A stretch of DNA of 17,724 nucleotides from Anaerolineae bacterium (GTDB lineage Bacteria > Chloroflexota > Anaerolineae > B4-G1): positions 1-17,724 of the forward strand of contig JADHWW010000139.1 in the NCBI GenBank assembly GCA_016783285.1, given 5' to 3'. Below the pieces are notes generated by a model that saw nothing but the letters and a program-made list of their open reading frames with translations, had not been told where the DNA came from and searched no databases. The position numbers were made by a program, and so were the translations under genes. Positions 1 through 6,579 of the stretch are shown here, in pieces (position 1 is the first letter of the stretch; each line of letters begins with the position of its first letter).

Positions 1-23
1 CGGAACTCGTCAATGTACTTCAT
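1..23 (-). CDS. hypD: HypD, hydrogenase maturation protein (first 7 codons; cut by window edge)
   Basis: The reverse complement of the first 23 bases is an ATG followed by codons for MKYIDEF and the first two bases of an Arg codon. HypD proteins, the Fe-S scaffold on which the Fe(CN)2CO group of [NiFe] hydrogenases is built with HypC, typically begin M-K-Y-I/V-D-E-F-R. The position directly after hypC is the usual gene order. No strong ribosome binding site is visible; a 7-nt repeat array lies only a few bases upstream. The rest of the gene, and probably hypE, would lie beyond the window. Confidence is limited by the very short stretch. Confidence 0.75.
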
Positions 24-27
24 CTCA

Positions 28-55
28 GAATTGCGGATTGCGAATTGCGAATTGC
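28..55. repeat. 7-nt tandem repeat, GAATTGC x4
   Basis: Four 7-nt units are seen: GAATTGC, GGATTGC, GAATTGC, GAATTGC. The array fills the space just upstream of the hypD start codon (position 23). On the hypD coding strand it reads GCAATTC. A perfect GAATTGC array has no stop codon in any of the six frames. Confidence 0.85.
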
Positions 56-74
56 GGACACCATCTTCAGTTCA

Positions 75-109
75 TCATTCGCCATTCGCCATTCGTCATT
101 CCCCATTCG
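75..109. repeat. 7-nt tandem repeat, CCATTCG x5, at the 3' end of hypC
   Basis: Five 7-nt units are seen: TCATTCG, CCATTCG, CCATTCG, TCATTCC, CCATTCG. The array overlaps the hypC C-terminus and supplies its last codons (NGE). The hypC stop codon (96-98) lies exactly in the variant fourth unit, whose reverse complement contains TGA; a perfect unit would have no stop. Together with the array at 28-55 it makes up most of the hypC-hypD spacer. Confidence 0.85.
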
Positions 110-335
110 TCTCGTCGGGGTAGAACTCGGCCAGTTCCGCCAGCAACTGCAATGTCTTCTGCGCCTCTTCCTCGTCGAGCACGCCGATGGCAAAGCCGGT
201 GTGTATCAGCACGTAATCGCCCACTCGCGCCTCGGGCGTGAGCGCCAGGCTGATGGTGCGCTCCACCCCGCCGATCTCGGCGCGGGCGGTAGTTCCTTCG
301 ATGGATGTAATCAATGTTGGTATGGCTAAGCACAT
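96..335 (-). CDS. hypC: HypC/HybG-family hydrogenase maturation chaperone
   Basis: HypC is the small chaperone that carries iron with HypD during assembly of the Fe(CN)2CO ligand set and delivers it to the hydrogenase large-subunit precursor. The 79-residue product starts MCLAIP; Cys2, exposed after Met removal, is the functional residue of the family. The family-like GDYVLIHTGFAIGVLDEEEA segment follows at about residues 43-62, and length is normal. The ATG at 335 is chosen because it gives the canonical N-terminus; a GTG four codons upstream would bury Cys2. No clear ribosome binding site is seen. The C-terminus and stop codon come from the CCATTCG repeat array, so the last residues are probably not ancestral. 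Confidence 0.95.
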   Translation of the reverse strand: MCLAIPTLITSIEGTTARAEIGGVERTISLALTPEARVGDYVLIHTGFAIGVLDEEEAQKTLQLLAELAEFYPDETNGE

Positions 336-403
336 GGTTCGACACACTCAGTGCAATTTGGTTCAGTGAAAGCAGAGCCAGGCCCGACAGAAATGCGCGC
401 TAA

Positions 404-419
404 AATGCGCTCGCGCATT
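404..419 (-). terminator. Short hairpin after the AlbA_2 gene, weak terminator candidate
   Basis: A perfect 6-bp stem AATGCG/CGCATT with a 4-nt loop lies 3 nt beyond the stop codon of the upstream gene. On the minus strand only four T residues follow, so intrinsic termination is doubtful. It sits in the 86-nt gap before hypC, which otherwise shows nothing recognisable. Confidence 0.25.
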
Positions 420-421
420 GT

Positions 422-2827
422 TTATCGGGTGTCGTCTTCCAGCGCGTCAGCAGCCGGCCGGTAGTGCGCTGCACGTCCACGTCCCATCAACTCCAGTTTC
501 CCCTGCTCCACCAAATGCTTGAGCAGGCGATAGGCCTGGTCACGACTTTGGCCGGTCAGAGTCTCCACTTCGCCGCATTGGATACGGCCGTGCCGTCGCA
601 CGTGGGCTATGACTTGATCTTCCATCTGAGACCGGGAGAGGCTTTCTATGGACGGTCCAACGCCAATGTGACCTACTTTGCCGCCCAGAGCTGGGCCGGG
701 GCGATACAGACGCCGTCCACCTCTGGTAAAGCTGGCGACCAGCTCATTCCGCTGCAACTGGCGCAAAAGGTCACGGGCCGCACTTTGGTCACGCTGGATC
801 AGATGGGTCACCTCAGTCACGGTCACGTGTCCTGTCGTCCATGCCTCCCACAACACCAACAGTTCTGGCACCGTCAACGCTCGGCTCAGATGTTTACTGG
901 CTCCAATGACACTTTCGACAAACTCCATGTCGGCCGGGCCACTGTCTAGAGTCACAGTCACGCTGGTCTCAGTGGAGCGGTCGTAGCTGGGCGGCCGGCG
1001 GCCATTTTGTAACTGCCCGGCATAAATGATGCTGATGCCACGGCCCGTTCTTTCTACCAATCCAATGCGCTTGAAGACATCGGCCAGCAAAGGGTTGCGC
1101 GGGCGCGGGGCAACCACCAGCAAGTTGCCAGTATGCACGTTGGCTACAAAGCCGCCCGGATTGGTTACCAGGGCATGGTCGTTGTGAAGTTGGATGTGGG
1201 TGGCACCCAACTGGCCATAATCGCGGTGAATGAGCGCGTTGTTGATCGCCTCGCGAGTGCCGCGCCGGTCGTAGCGGGGCACACCGACTCGAAAGGCACC
1301 AACCATCAACTCCTGTTCCTCGTTGCGCACGTCAATGGCTTGAATCAGCCATTCGTGGACACGCAGCAAGGGCCACCGGCGAAACTCGTTGACTGCCACA
1401 TCGGTCCCTCGTAGCACCTGGAAAGCGGCCTCGTGGGCGGGCACATATTTCTGCAAAGCAGCCTCTCTGCCGACGAGCAGCAGCCCGGCCAAGGTTGGCG
1501 TCAGCATCCCATCATCAGCACGCACCAGTCCCAGAGCACGGGCAATCTCCTGGTCCGACAGTTCAAGCAGGGCCGCATCGCCCCGGTTCTCTTCCACCAT
1601 ACGGCGCAGGCGGGCAAATTCGAGCGGATCGAGGTTGTCCCAGGTCGCACCAGGCAGCGGCCTTGCCGTCACGTCGATCTGACCACGATCAGCGCGCCAA
1701 CTGGCAAGTTCGTGCGGATAGAGTGGGCGACAACCGGGCCGGCCGTGAGTGTCCAGGTAGCGCACCAGCAGGCGGCCGTCGCTAGTGGCGATGGTTTGTG
1801 GGCCGGCCGGGATGCGCAGAACCGCGATGGGTGTTTCTGTCCCGCCGACTGCCAGAGTCTCAAAAGTCACCTCGACGGTCAGCGGTGGCACGGTACGGCT
1901 GGCGATAAAGGCGGTGAGGAGTTCGGGACGGGTGCGGTGGGTGGGGTGCAAGCCAGTGATTGTGCCGTCGTCTTCGACGCCAATCAGAAGCACGCCGCCC
2001 GTAGCGTTGGCCATGCAGACGACGGTGTTGAGAAGTTCAGCGTCGTTGAACGGGCCACGGTCGCTTTTGAATTCGACGGTCAGGGTTTCACCCTGACCTA
2101 TGGTGTCTTGTAGAGTTGGTTGGTTCATAGTCTGCGCCTCACTTTCCCCCGGCGAATAATCCGCCTTTTCCTCCGCTACCGCTCTTTGGCCTGCTGCGGG
2201 GCCGACTGTTTCGTAGAGATATTCCCGCTCCAGTTCCTGCCCCAGGGCATACCGTTCTGCCGGTGTCCAGCGTCGCACGGCAGATAGCACGTCGGGCAAG
2301 GTTACCGCCGGTGGCGGCGGCGGCAAGGTCGCCAGCCGGGTTTGGCGCACTTCTGAATCTTGAGGCAGTTCCAGTATCCGCTCCTCCAGCCTTCGCCAGA
2401 GCGTTTCGTAACGCGCCCGCTCCCCTGCATACCGGGCCGTCCCATCCACCCGGTCCAACTCGTCCAGGACGTGGCCCGCCGTCTCCACCGCCACCCACAG
2501 GTGGAGGGCCTCTTCGTAAATGAGACGAGGCAAGAAGCCCAGGTCGGCTTCGATGATCCGCAGTTCAGTCGCCAGTGTTTTTTTCAACTTGTTGCGATAC
2601 TGCCTGGGATGGGCGGTGATTATCTGCTGCCAACGTTGGTTCAACTCGTCGAATCGCCGCTCAAGTTGTTCCGCCTCAGCAGACTCCAGGGCCAACTGAG
2701 GGAGTAGGGCTTCTAGTTCCTGTTGAAAACTCAGAGGGCTGCCGACGTCCCACATGTCGTCTTTCAGACACTCTTCGTAGAACCACAAAGTCATTTTGAT
2801 TTTCTTCAAGATTTCTGCTTGACTCAT
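422..2827 (-). CDS. Schlafen AlbA_2 / HATPase_c_4 regulator-like protein with an unusual N-terminal helical extension
   Basis: The 801-residue product has four parts. Residues 1-170 are charged and probably helical (for example LERRFDELNQRW) and not recognised. A proline run follows near 169-173. Residues about 246-360 fit the AlbA_2 (AAA_4) domain: TLTVEFKSD, ANATGGVLLIGVEDDG. Residues about 515-600 fit the HATPase_c_4 region: RRGTREAINNALIHRDY, then NPGGF and GLVERTGRGI. The C-terminal ~150 residues resemble winged-helix segments. Relatives without the extension are usually annotated as ATP-binding or RecG-like transcriptional regulators. The ATG at 2827 is chosen because it overlaps the upstream stop as ATGA; ATG 2845 is also possible. 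An internal ATG at 2128, with GAGG upstream, would give a normal-length AlbA_2 protein. The gene interrupts the hyp cluster and has no obvious hydrogenase role; a regulatory or defence role is conceivable. Confidence 0.75.
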   Translation of the reverse strand: MSQAEILKKIKMTLWFYEECLKDDMWDVGSPLSFQQELEALLPQLALESAEAEQLERRFDELNQRWQQIITAHPRQYRNKLKKTLATELRIIEADLGFLPRLIYEEALHLWVAVETAGHVLDELDRVDGTARYAGERARYETLWRRLEERILELPQDSEVRQTRLATLPPPPPAVTLPDVLSAVRRWTPAERYALGQELEREYLYETVGPAAGQRAVAEEKADYSPGESEAQTMNQPTLQDTIGQGETLTVEFKSDRGPFNDAELLNTVVCMANATGGVLLIGVEDDGTITGLHPTHRTRPELLTAFIASRTVPPLTVEVTFETLAVGGTETPIAVLRIPAGPQTIATSDGRLLVRYLDTHGRPGCRPLYPHELASWRADRGQIDVTARPLPGATWDNLDPLEFARLRRMVEENRGDAALLELSDQEIARALGLVRADDGMLTPTLAGLLLVGREAALQKYVPAHEAAFQVLRGTDVAVNEFRRWPLLRVHEWLIQAIDVRNEEQELMVGAFRVGVPRYDRRGTREAINNALIHRDYGQLGATHIQLHNDHALVTNPGGFVANVHTGNLLVVAPRPRNPLLADVFKRIGLVERTGRGISIIYAGQLQNGRRPPSYDRSTETSVTVTLDSGPADMEFVESVIGASKHLSRALTVPELLVLWEAWTTGHVTVTEVTHLIQRDQSAARDLLRQLQRNELVASFTRGGRRLYRPGPALGGKVGHIGVGPSIESLSRSQMEDQVIAHVRRHGRIQCGEVETLTGQSRDQAYRLLKHLVEQGKLELMGRGRAAHYRPAADALEDDTR

Positions 2828-3210
2828 ATTGTGTGTATTTCCCATTCAAGGGTGCATCCAGGCCAATCCACGATCCGGCCAGCGCCTTCTGCCTGGTAAA
2901 TGCGCTTGACGTATCCATACGAGACGCCGATGATGCACGTCAGAATCCGCGACTGATCCCGCGAGACCACCGTCAGGATGTGAGCCTTACTGTTGTAGAA
3001 ACCGATCCGCATCCTGCCGTGGTACTTGAACCAAAAGATGTGTCCCTTGCGGATGGCGTCCCGCGCCATTCTCTCGTAGGCTACCACCGATTTGATGCGC
3101 GCATCCTCTCCGGCCCGCTTTTCGTAATGGTCGAGCAACGACCCTTCAGGCCACTCTGCCCTGGCGCACCTGCTACGGTCAACGATGATTTCAGTAATAT
3201 CTACCGGCAC
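2824..3210 (-). CDS. Small hypothetical protein coupled to the AlbA_2 gene
   Basis: The product is 128 residues with a GTG start preceded by GGAGG at 5-nt spacing. I do not recognise the family. Visible features are a basic, aromatic middle (ARDAIRKGHIFWFKYHGRMR, about residues 49-68) followed by short strand-like stretches (IGFYNSKAHILTVVSRD, then RILTCIIGVSYGYVKRIY). This alternation is reminiscent of small RNase-like or RelE-like folds, but no catalytic set can be assigned. The stop overlaps the start of the AlbA_2/HATPase gene by ATGA, so the two are probably translated together. The pair sits between hypF and hypC, where it looks like an insertion. No signal peptide or membrane segment is seen. 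Confidence 0.6.
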   Translation of the reverse strand: MPVDITEIIVDRSRCARAEWPEGSLLDHYEKRAGEDARIKSVVAYERMARDAIRKGHIFWFKYHGRMRIGFYNSKAHILTVVSRDQSRILTCIIGVSYGYVKRIYQAEGAGRIVDWPGCTLEWEIHTI

Positions 3211-3255
3211 GCCGGCCTCCCGTGGCTACAAGTATACCAGAAGAACCGATTTTCC

Positions 3256-5682
3256 TCAATTCGCGGCGAAATGGGCAATCACCGCCTGCCCCAGCGAGAT
3301 GCCTCCGTCGTTGCACGGCACCTGCCGGTGCAACAGGACACAGAAGCCAGCCTCTCGCAATCGCGGCACGACCAGCGCCAGAAGCAGCCGGTTCTGAAAA
3401 CAGCCGCCGCTCAGCGCCACCGTCCGCAGTCCCGTCTCCTGGGCGATCTGCTCACACGTCTCCCCCATCATCTCTGCCACGGTGACGTGGAAATGGTAGG
3501 CCATCTCCCCCACAGCCACCCCATCCCGCCGATCGGCAAGCAGCGCCTCAAAGAGAGGCTGCAATCGAATCACCATTCCATCCTCACCTTCCTCCACGCC
3601 GAACGGATAGCCAGTTGGGATTTGGGATTTGGGATTTGGGATTTGGGCTGCCATCTCCAATTCTATAGCCGCCTGCGCCTCGTAGGTGGTGCGCTGTCGC
3701 ACGCCCAGCAGCGCCGAGACCGCGTCGAACAGCCGGCCGCCGGCCGAGGTCTGCGGGCAGTTGATCCCTCGGTCAATCTGCTGCTTGATGATGCGCAGTT
3801 CCTCCTCGCCCGCGCCGAGGGAGGGAAAGGGAGACCACTTTCCGGTGAGAGCATAGAGATAGCCAATAGCCAGGCGATACGGATTGCGGATGGCCACCTC
3901 GCCGCCGGGCATGGGCAGGTACTCCAGGTGGGCCGCCCGCCGGAAGCCACGATAGTCAGCCACCAGGAACTCACCGCCCCAGATATGCCCGTCAGTGCCG
4001 TAGCCGGTGCCGTCCCAGGCCACGCCGATGACCGGGCCATCGTCCGGCGACCAGCCGTTGTCGGCCAGGCAACTGGCGATGTGGGCGTGGTGGTGCTGGA
4101 TGGAGAATGGAGAATGAAGAATGGAGAGTTGAGATTTTGCGTATTTGGTGGAGAGATATTCTGGATGCAGGTCGTGGGCGATGATCTGGGGTTCAATGCG
4201 GAATAGCCGTTTGTAAAGTTCAATCGTGGTCTCAAAGTGAGCCAGCGTCTCCAGGTTCTCCATGTCGCCGATGTGCTGGCTGAGAAAGGCGTACTCGTCC
4301 CGGGTGACGCAGAAGGTGTTCTTCAGTTCCGCCCCACAGGCCAGGATTTGCCTAACCTGGAACGGGAGTTTAACGGGGAAGGGGGCGTAGCCGCGTGAGC
4401 GGCGGATCGGTTGAGGAGAATGGAGAATGGAGAATGGAGAATGGATGGTGGGAGAGAACCAGACCGAGTCGTCGTAGCGGGCGTAGATGTCGCGGTCGTG
4501 CAGCAGAAAGTAATCGGCCAGGTGAGCCAGGCGGCGCAGCGCCTCGTCGTTGTCTCGGGCAATGGGCTCCTCGGACAGGTTGCCGCTGGTCATCACCAAC
4601 GGCCGGCCTACGTCCCGCAGAAGTACGTGGTGCAGCGGCGTATAGGGGAGCATGACCCCCAGGTAGTTGTTGCGCGGAGCCACCAGCCGAGAGATATTCG
4701 ACTCGGGCTTCCACGGCAGGAGCACGATGGGGCATTGAGGCGAGGTCAGCAACCGCTCTTCTTTCTCCGAGACCCAGCAATGTTGTTTGATTTCCTCCAG
4801 TGTGGCCATCATCACTGCCAGCGGCTTGGCCGGGCGCCCCTTGCGCTCCCGCAGCGTGCACACGGCCGTTTCGTCGGTAGCGTCGCAGGCCAGGTGAAAG
4901 CCGCCCAGTCCCTTGATGGCGAGAACAGCCCCTTCTTGCAGCAGTCGGGCGGCATGGACTATGACATCAGCGCCTCCCGTCGTGGAAGCGCCAACGGCTC
5001 GATTGAGCTCGCCGAAATCTTGTTGGCGTTCTGGACAGTGGAGATCCGTCTCCGCGCAACCGAAACAAGTTTCGGCATCCGCCTGGGCTGTGTTGGAACT
5101 TGAGACCAACCAGACCTGCGGGCCGCAGACCGGGCAGGCGTTGGGTTGGGCGTGGAAGCGGCGGTCGAGCGGGTCGTCGTACTCGGCCTGGCACTGCGGG
5201 CACATTATAAAATCCCGCATGGTGGTCAGCGGGCGGTCGTAGGGGATGTCGGCGATGATGGTAAAGCGCGGGCCACAGTTGGTGCAATTGGTAAAGGGGT
5301 AACGATAGCGGCGGTCGGACGGGGTCAGCAACTCGCGCAGGCAATCGGGGCAGGTGGCGATGTCGGGGGAGATGAGTTGGTAGGGGCGGGGTAACCCCGC
5401 CCCTACCTCGGCCACGCTGTGGCGGATCTCAAAGGTCGTGTAGCCGGCCGGCGGCACGTCGGCAACCTCGATGCCTTCGATGCGTGCCAGCGGCGGGGTC
5501 TTGCCTTCCAGGTCGCGCACGAACGCGGCCAGCGCGGCCGCCGGACCCTCGGCCTCAATCTCCACCCCGCCGGAATGATTGAGCACCCAGCCGGCCAACC
5601 CGTGCTCGTGCGCCAACCGGTAGACAAATGGCCGGAAGCCGACTCCCTGCACCACGCCGCGCACGCTGATCGTCCGCCGCAT
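3256..5682 (-). CDS. hypF: HypF carbamoyltransferase, carrying several in-frame repeat insertions
   Basis: HypF converts carbamoyl phosphate and ATP to carbamoyl-adenylate and passes the carbamoyl group to HypE for cyanide ligand synthesis. In the 808-residue product the acylphosphatase domain comes first (VRGVVQGVGFRPFVYRLA, about 7-24). Two zinc-finger pairs follow (C111xxC114/C133xxC136 and C161xxC164/C183xxC186), then the YrdC-like domain (IKGLGGFHLACDA, MTSGNLSEEPIA) and the Kae1-like domain (HHHAHIAS near 530, WDGTGYGTDG near 556-565, SGGCFQNR near 758-765). ATG 5682 overlaps the hypB stop as TGATG; GTG 5697 is an alternative. The family is usually about 750-770 residues. The excess matches inserts at about residues 93-101, 194-244, 410-423, 515-526 and 681-689, most encoded by repeats. 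All core motifs are intact and the frame is open, so it is probably functional. Confidence 0.95.
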   Translation of the reverse strand: MRRTISVRGVVQGVGFRPFVYRLAHEHGLAGWVLNHSGGVEIEAEGPAAALAAFVRDLEGKTPPLARIEGIEVADVPPAGYTTFEIRHSVAEVGAGLPRPYQLISPDIATCPDCLRELLTPSDRRYRYPFTNCTNCGPRFTIIADIPYDRPLTTMRDFIMCPQCQAEYDDPLDRRFHAQPNACPVCGPQVWLVSSSNTAQADAETCFGCAETDLHCPERQQDFGELNRAVGASTTGGADVIVHAARLLQEGAVLAIKGLGGFHLACDATDETAVCTLRERKGRPAKPLAVMMATLEEIKQHCWVSEKEERLLTSPQCPIVLLPWKPESNISRLVAPRNNYLGVMLPYTPLHHVLLRDVGRPLVMTSGNLSEEPIARDNDEALRRLAHLADYFLLHDRDIYARYDDSVWFSPTIHSPFSILHSPQPIRRSRGYAPFPVKLPFQVRQILACGAELKNTFCVTRDEYAFLSQHIGDMENLETLAHFETTIELYKRLFRIEPQIIAHDLHPEYLSTKYAKSQLSILHSPFSIQHHHAHIASCLADNGWSPDDGPVIGVAWDGTGYGTDGHIWGGEFLVADYRGFRRAAHLEYLPMPGGEVAIRNPYRLAIGYLYALTGKWSPFPSLGAGEEELRIIKQQIDRGINCPQTSAGGRLFDAVSALLGVRQRTTYEAQAAIELEMAAQIPNPKSQIPTGYPFGVEEGEDGMVIRLQPLFEALLADRRDGVAVGEMAYHFHVTVAEMMGETCEQIAQETGLRTVALSGGCFQNRLLLALVVPRLREAGFCVLLHRQVPCNDGGISLGQAVIAHFAAN
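3617..3647. repeat. 7-nt tandem repeat, GGGATTT x4, inside hypF
   Basis: Four perfect GGGATTT units followed by GGG. On the hypF coding strand the array reads AAATCCC and is translated as PNPKSQIP (about residues 682-689). The same four-unit array occurs at 9486-9513 and 14832-14859. A perfect array has no stop codon in any frame (KSQIPNP on one strand, GIWDLGF on the other). Confidence 0.95.
4101..4135. repeat. 7-nt tandem repeat, TGGAGAA x5 (imperfect), inside hypF
   Basis: Units TGGAGAA, TGGAGAA, TGAAGAA, TGGAGAG, TTGAGAT. On the coding strand they are translated as QLSILHSPFSI, immediately before the conserved QHHHAHIAS motif of the Kae1-like domain. A second array of the same family lies at 4414-4448. 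Confidence 0.9.
4414..4448. repeat. 7-nt tandem repeat, TGGAGAA x4-5, inside hypF
   Basis: Units AGGAGAA, TGGAGAA, TGGAGAA, TGGAGAA, TGGATGG. Coding-strand translation is HSPFSILHSP, placed between the RYDDSV segment and the conserved PQPIRRSRGYAP segment of the YrdC-like region. Confidence 0.9.
4951..5103 (-). other. Extra ~50-residue insert in HypF with CxxC, not explained by tandem repeats
   Basis: Between the end of the second zinc finger (CGPQVWLV) and the YrdC-like start (AARLLQEG), this HypF has about 50 residues (194-244) where the family usually has a short linker. The insert contains CFGC and a further Cys. The DNA includes a tight inverted repeat at 5060-5075 (CCGAAAC, AA, GTTTCGG), and a related GCCGAAA-CTTGTT-like stretch lies near 5011-5022. 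It may be another dispersed palindromic element that became coding. Confidence 0.55.
5379..5407. repeat. Perfect 13-bp inverted repeat inside hypF
   Basis: Arms GGTAGGGGCGGGG (5379-5391) and CCCCGCCCCTACC (5395-5407) are perfect complements around a 3-nt TAA loop. On the coding strand it is translated as EVGAGLPRPYQ, just before the conserved LISPDIATCPDC motif. It shares its GGTAGGGGC end with the hairpin at 13961-13984, suggesting one dispersed family. Confidence 0.9.
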
Positions 5683-6332
5683 CAACCCGCCCGACACCTC
5701 TCGACCAGCCAGTCAACCCACTCCTGCACTCCCTCCCCCGTCTTGCAGGAGATGGAGAAGAAGGCAACGTCGGGATTCAACGCCTCGACGCCGCGATGGA
5801 AGTAGTCCAGGTCAAATTCCAACAGGGGCAACAGGTCTACTTTGTTGAGCGCCAGCACGTCCACGATGCTGAACATGCCTGGATACTTGTACGGCTTGTC
5901 ATCCCCCTCGGGCGTGCTGGCGATCATGACCTTGAGGTGCTCCCCCAGGGCGAAGGCGGTGGGACAGATGAGGTTGCCCACATTCTCGATGAGCAAGAGG
6001 TCGGTCTCATTGAGGGGCAATCTGGGCAAGGCAACGCGCACCATGTTGGCGTCCAGGTGGCAGGTCCCGCCGGTATTGATCTGCACCACCGGAATACCCA
6101 GGCGGGCGATGCGGTCGGCGTCAATGGTTGAGGCGACGTCGCCCTCAATCACGCCGATGCGCAGCCGGTCTTGCAGCGGTTCGATGGTGCACTCAATGAG
6201 GCTCGTCTTGCCCGCACCGGGCGCGGCCATCACGTTCAGGACGAAGACGCCTTTTTCGTCGAACAAGCGCCGGTTTTCCTGCGCGATCTGCTCGTTGGCG
6301 CTCAAGATATCTTTGACGATTTCTACTTTCAA
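5682..6332 (-). CDS. hypB: HypB GTPase, nickel insertion into hydrogenase
   Basis: HypB is the SIMIBI-class GTPase that, with HypA, inserts nickel into the hydrogenase large subunit. The 216-residue product shows the P-loop APGAGKTS (37-44), the metal-binding GGTCHLDANMV (Cys91, His92), ENVGNLICP (Cys123), LALNKVDLL (guanine specificity) and SCKTGEG. It lacks an N-terminal CxxCGC or His-rich nickel store, so it is a minimal HypB. The TTG at 6332 is chosen: GGGAGG sits about 7 nt upstream and KVEIVKDILSANEQIA aligns with the usual N-terminus. An ATG at 6389 would add residues encoded purely by the GCGTGCCAT repeat. The stop overlaps the hypF start as TGATG. Confidence 0.95.
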   Translation of the reverse strand: MKVEIVKDILSANEQIAQENRRLFDEKGVFVLNVMAAPGAGKTSLIECTIEPLQDRLRIGVIEGDVASTIDADRIARLGIPVVQINTGGTCHLDANMVRVALPRLPLNETDLLLIENVGNLICPTAFALGEHLKVMIASTPEGDDKPYKYPGMFSIVDVLALNKVDLLPLLEFDLDYFHRGVEALNPDVAFFSISCKTGEGVQEWVDWLVERCRAG

Positions 6333-6346
6333 CGTGTGCCTCCCTT

Positions 6347-6400
6347 GCGTGCCATCCGCGTGCCATTTTGCGTGCCATTCGCGTGCCATTTGCGTGCCAT
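6347..6400. repeat. ~11-nt period repeat, GCGTGCCAT x5, upstream of hypB
   Basis: GCGTGCCAT occurs five times, starting at 6347, 6358, 6370, 6381 and 6392 (spacings 11, 12, 11, 11). It lies a few bases upstream of the hypB ribosome binding site. Phasing near one helical turn could allow cooperative protein binding, or this may be neutral repeat growth. Confidence 0.9.
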
Positions 6401-6445
6401 CGCCAAGCCGCGAATCCCCAGGGAATCATTCGATAATCATCTGAT

Positions 6446-6498
6446 AATCCGGCAATAATCCGGCAACAATCCGGCAATAATCCGGCAATAATCCGGCA
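6446..6498. repeat. 11-nt tandem repeat, AATCCGGCA core x5, in the hypA-hypB spacer
   Basis: The 9-nt core AATCCGGCA occurs at 6446, 6457, 6468, 6479 and 6490, exactly 11 nt apart, with degenerate half-units before it (from about 6433). Consecutive units differ only in the two spacer bases (AT or AC). The region 6333-6501 contains no gene; it is essentially this array plus the GCGTGCCAT array. Confidence 0.95.
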
Positions 6499-6501
6499 AC
6501 A

Positions 6502-6570
6502 TCAAGACAGAATATAGTGCCGGTTACGCCCTTTCTCAGCGATGAGACGTGCCAGTTCTCGTTCGGTCAT
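6502..6570 (-). CDS. Possible 22-residue ORF after hypA, or truncated gene remnant
   Basis: Nine bases after the hypA stop an ATG, with AGAGGG at about 5 nt upstream, opens a 22-codon frame beginning MTERELARLIAEKGRN and ending ILS. The composition is protein-like (a charged amphipathic helix). It ends directly before the 11-nt repeat array, so it may be the N-terminal stump of a gene cut off by that array, or a small coupled peptide. No family is recognised. Confidence 0.35.
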   Translation of the reverse strand: MTERELARLIAEKGRNRHYILS

Positions 6571-6579
6571 ATCGCCCTC

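Noticed and set aside
2833..4206. Plus-strand open frame (about 457 codons) opposite hypF and the small hypothetical gene
   Set aside because: It crosses several real minus-strand genes and translates the repeat arrays on their non-coding side; no domain or ribosome binding site supports it.
6333..6389. Longer HypB starting at ATG 6389
   Set aside because: The added residues are encoded by the GCGTGCCAT repeat, while TTG 6332 has a good ribosome binding site and gives the family-typical N-terminus.
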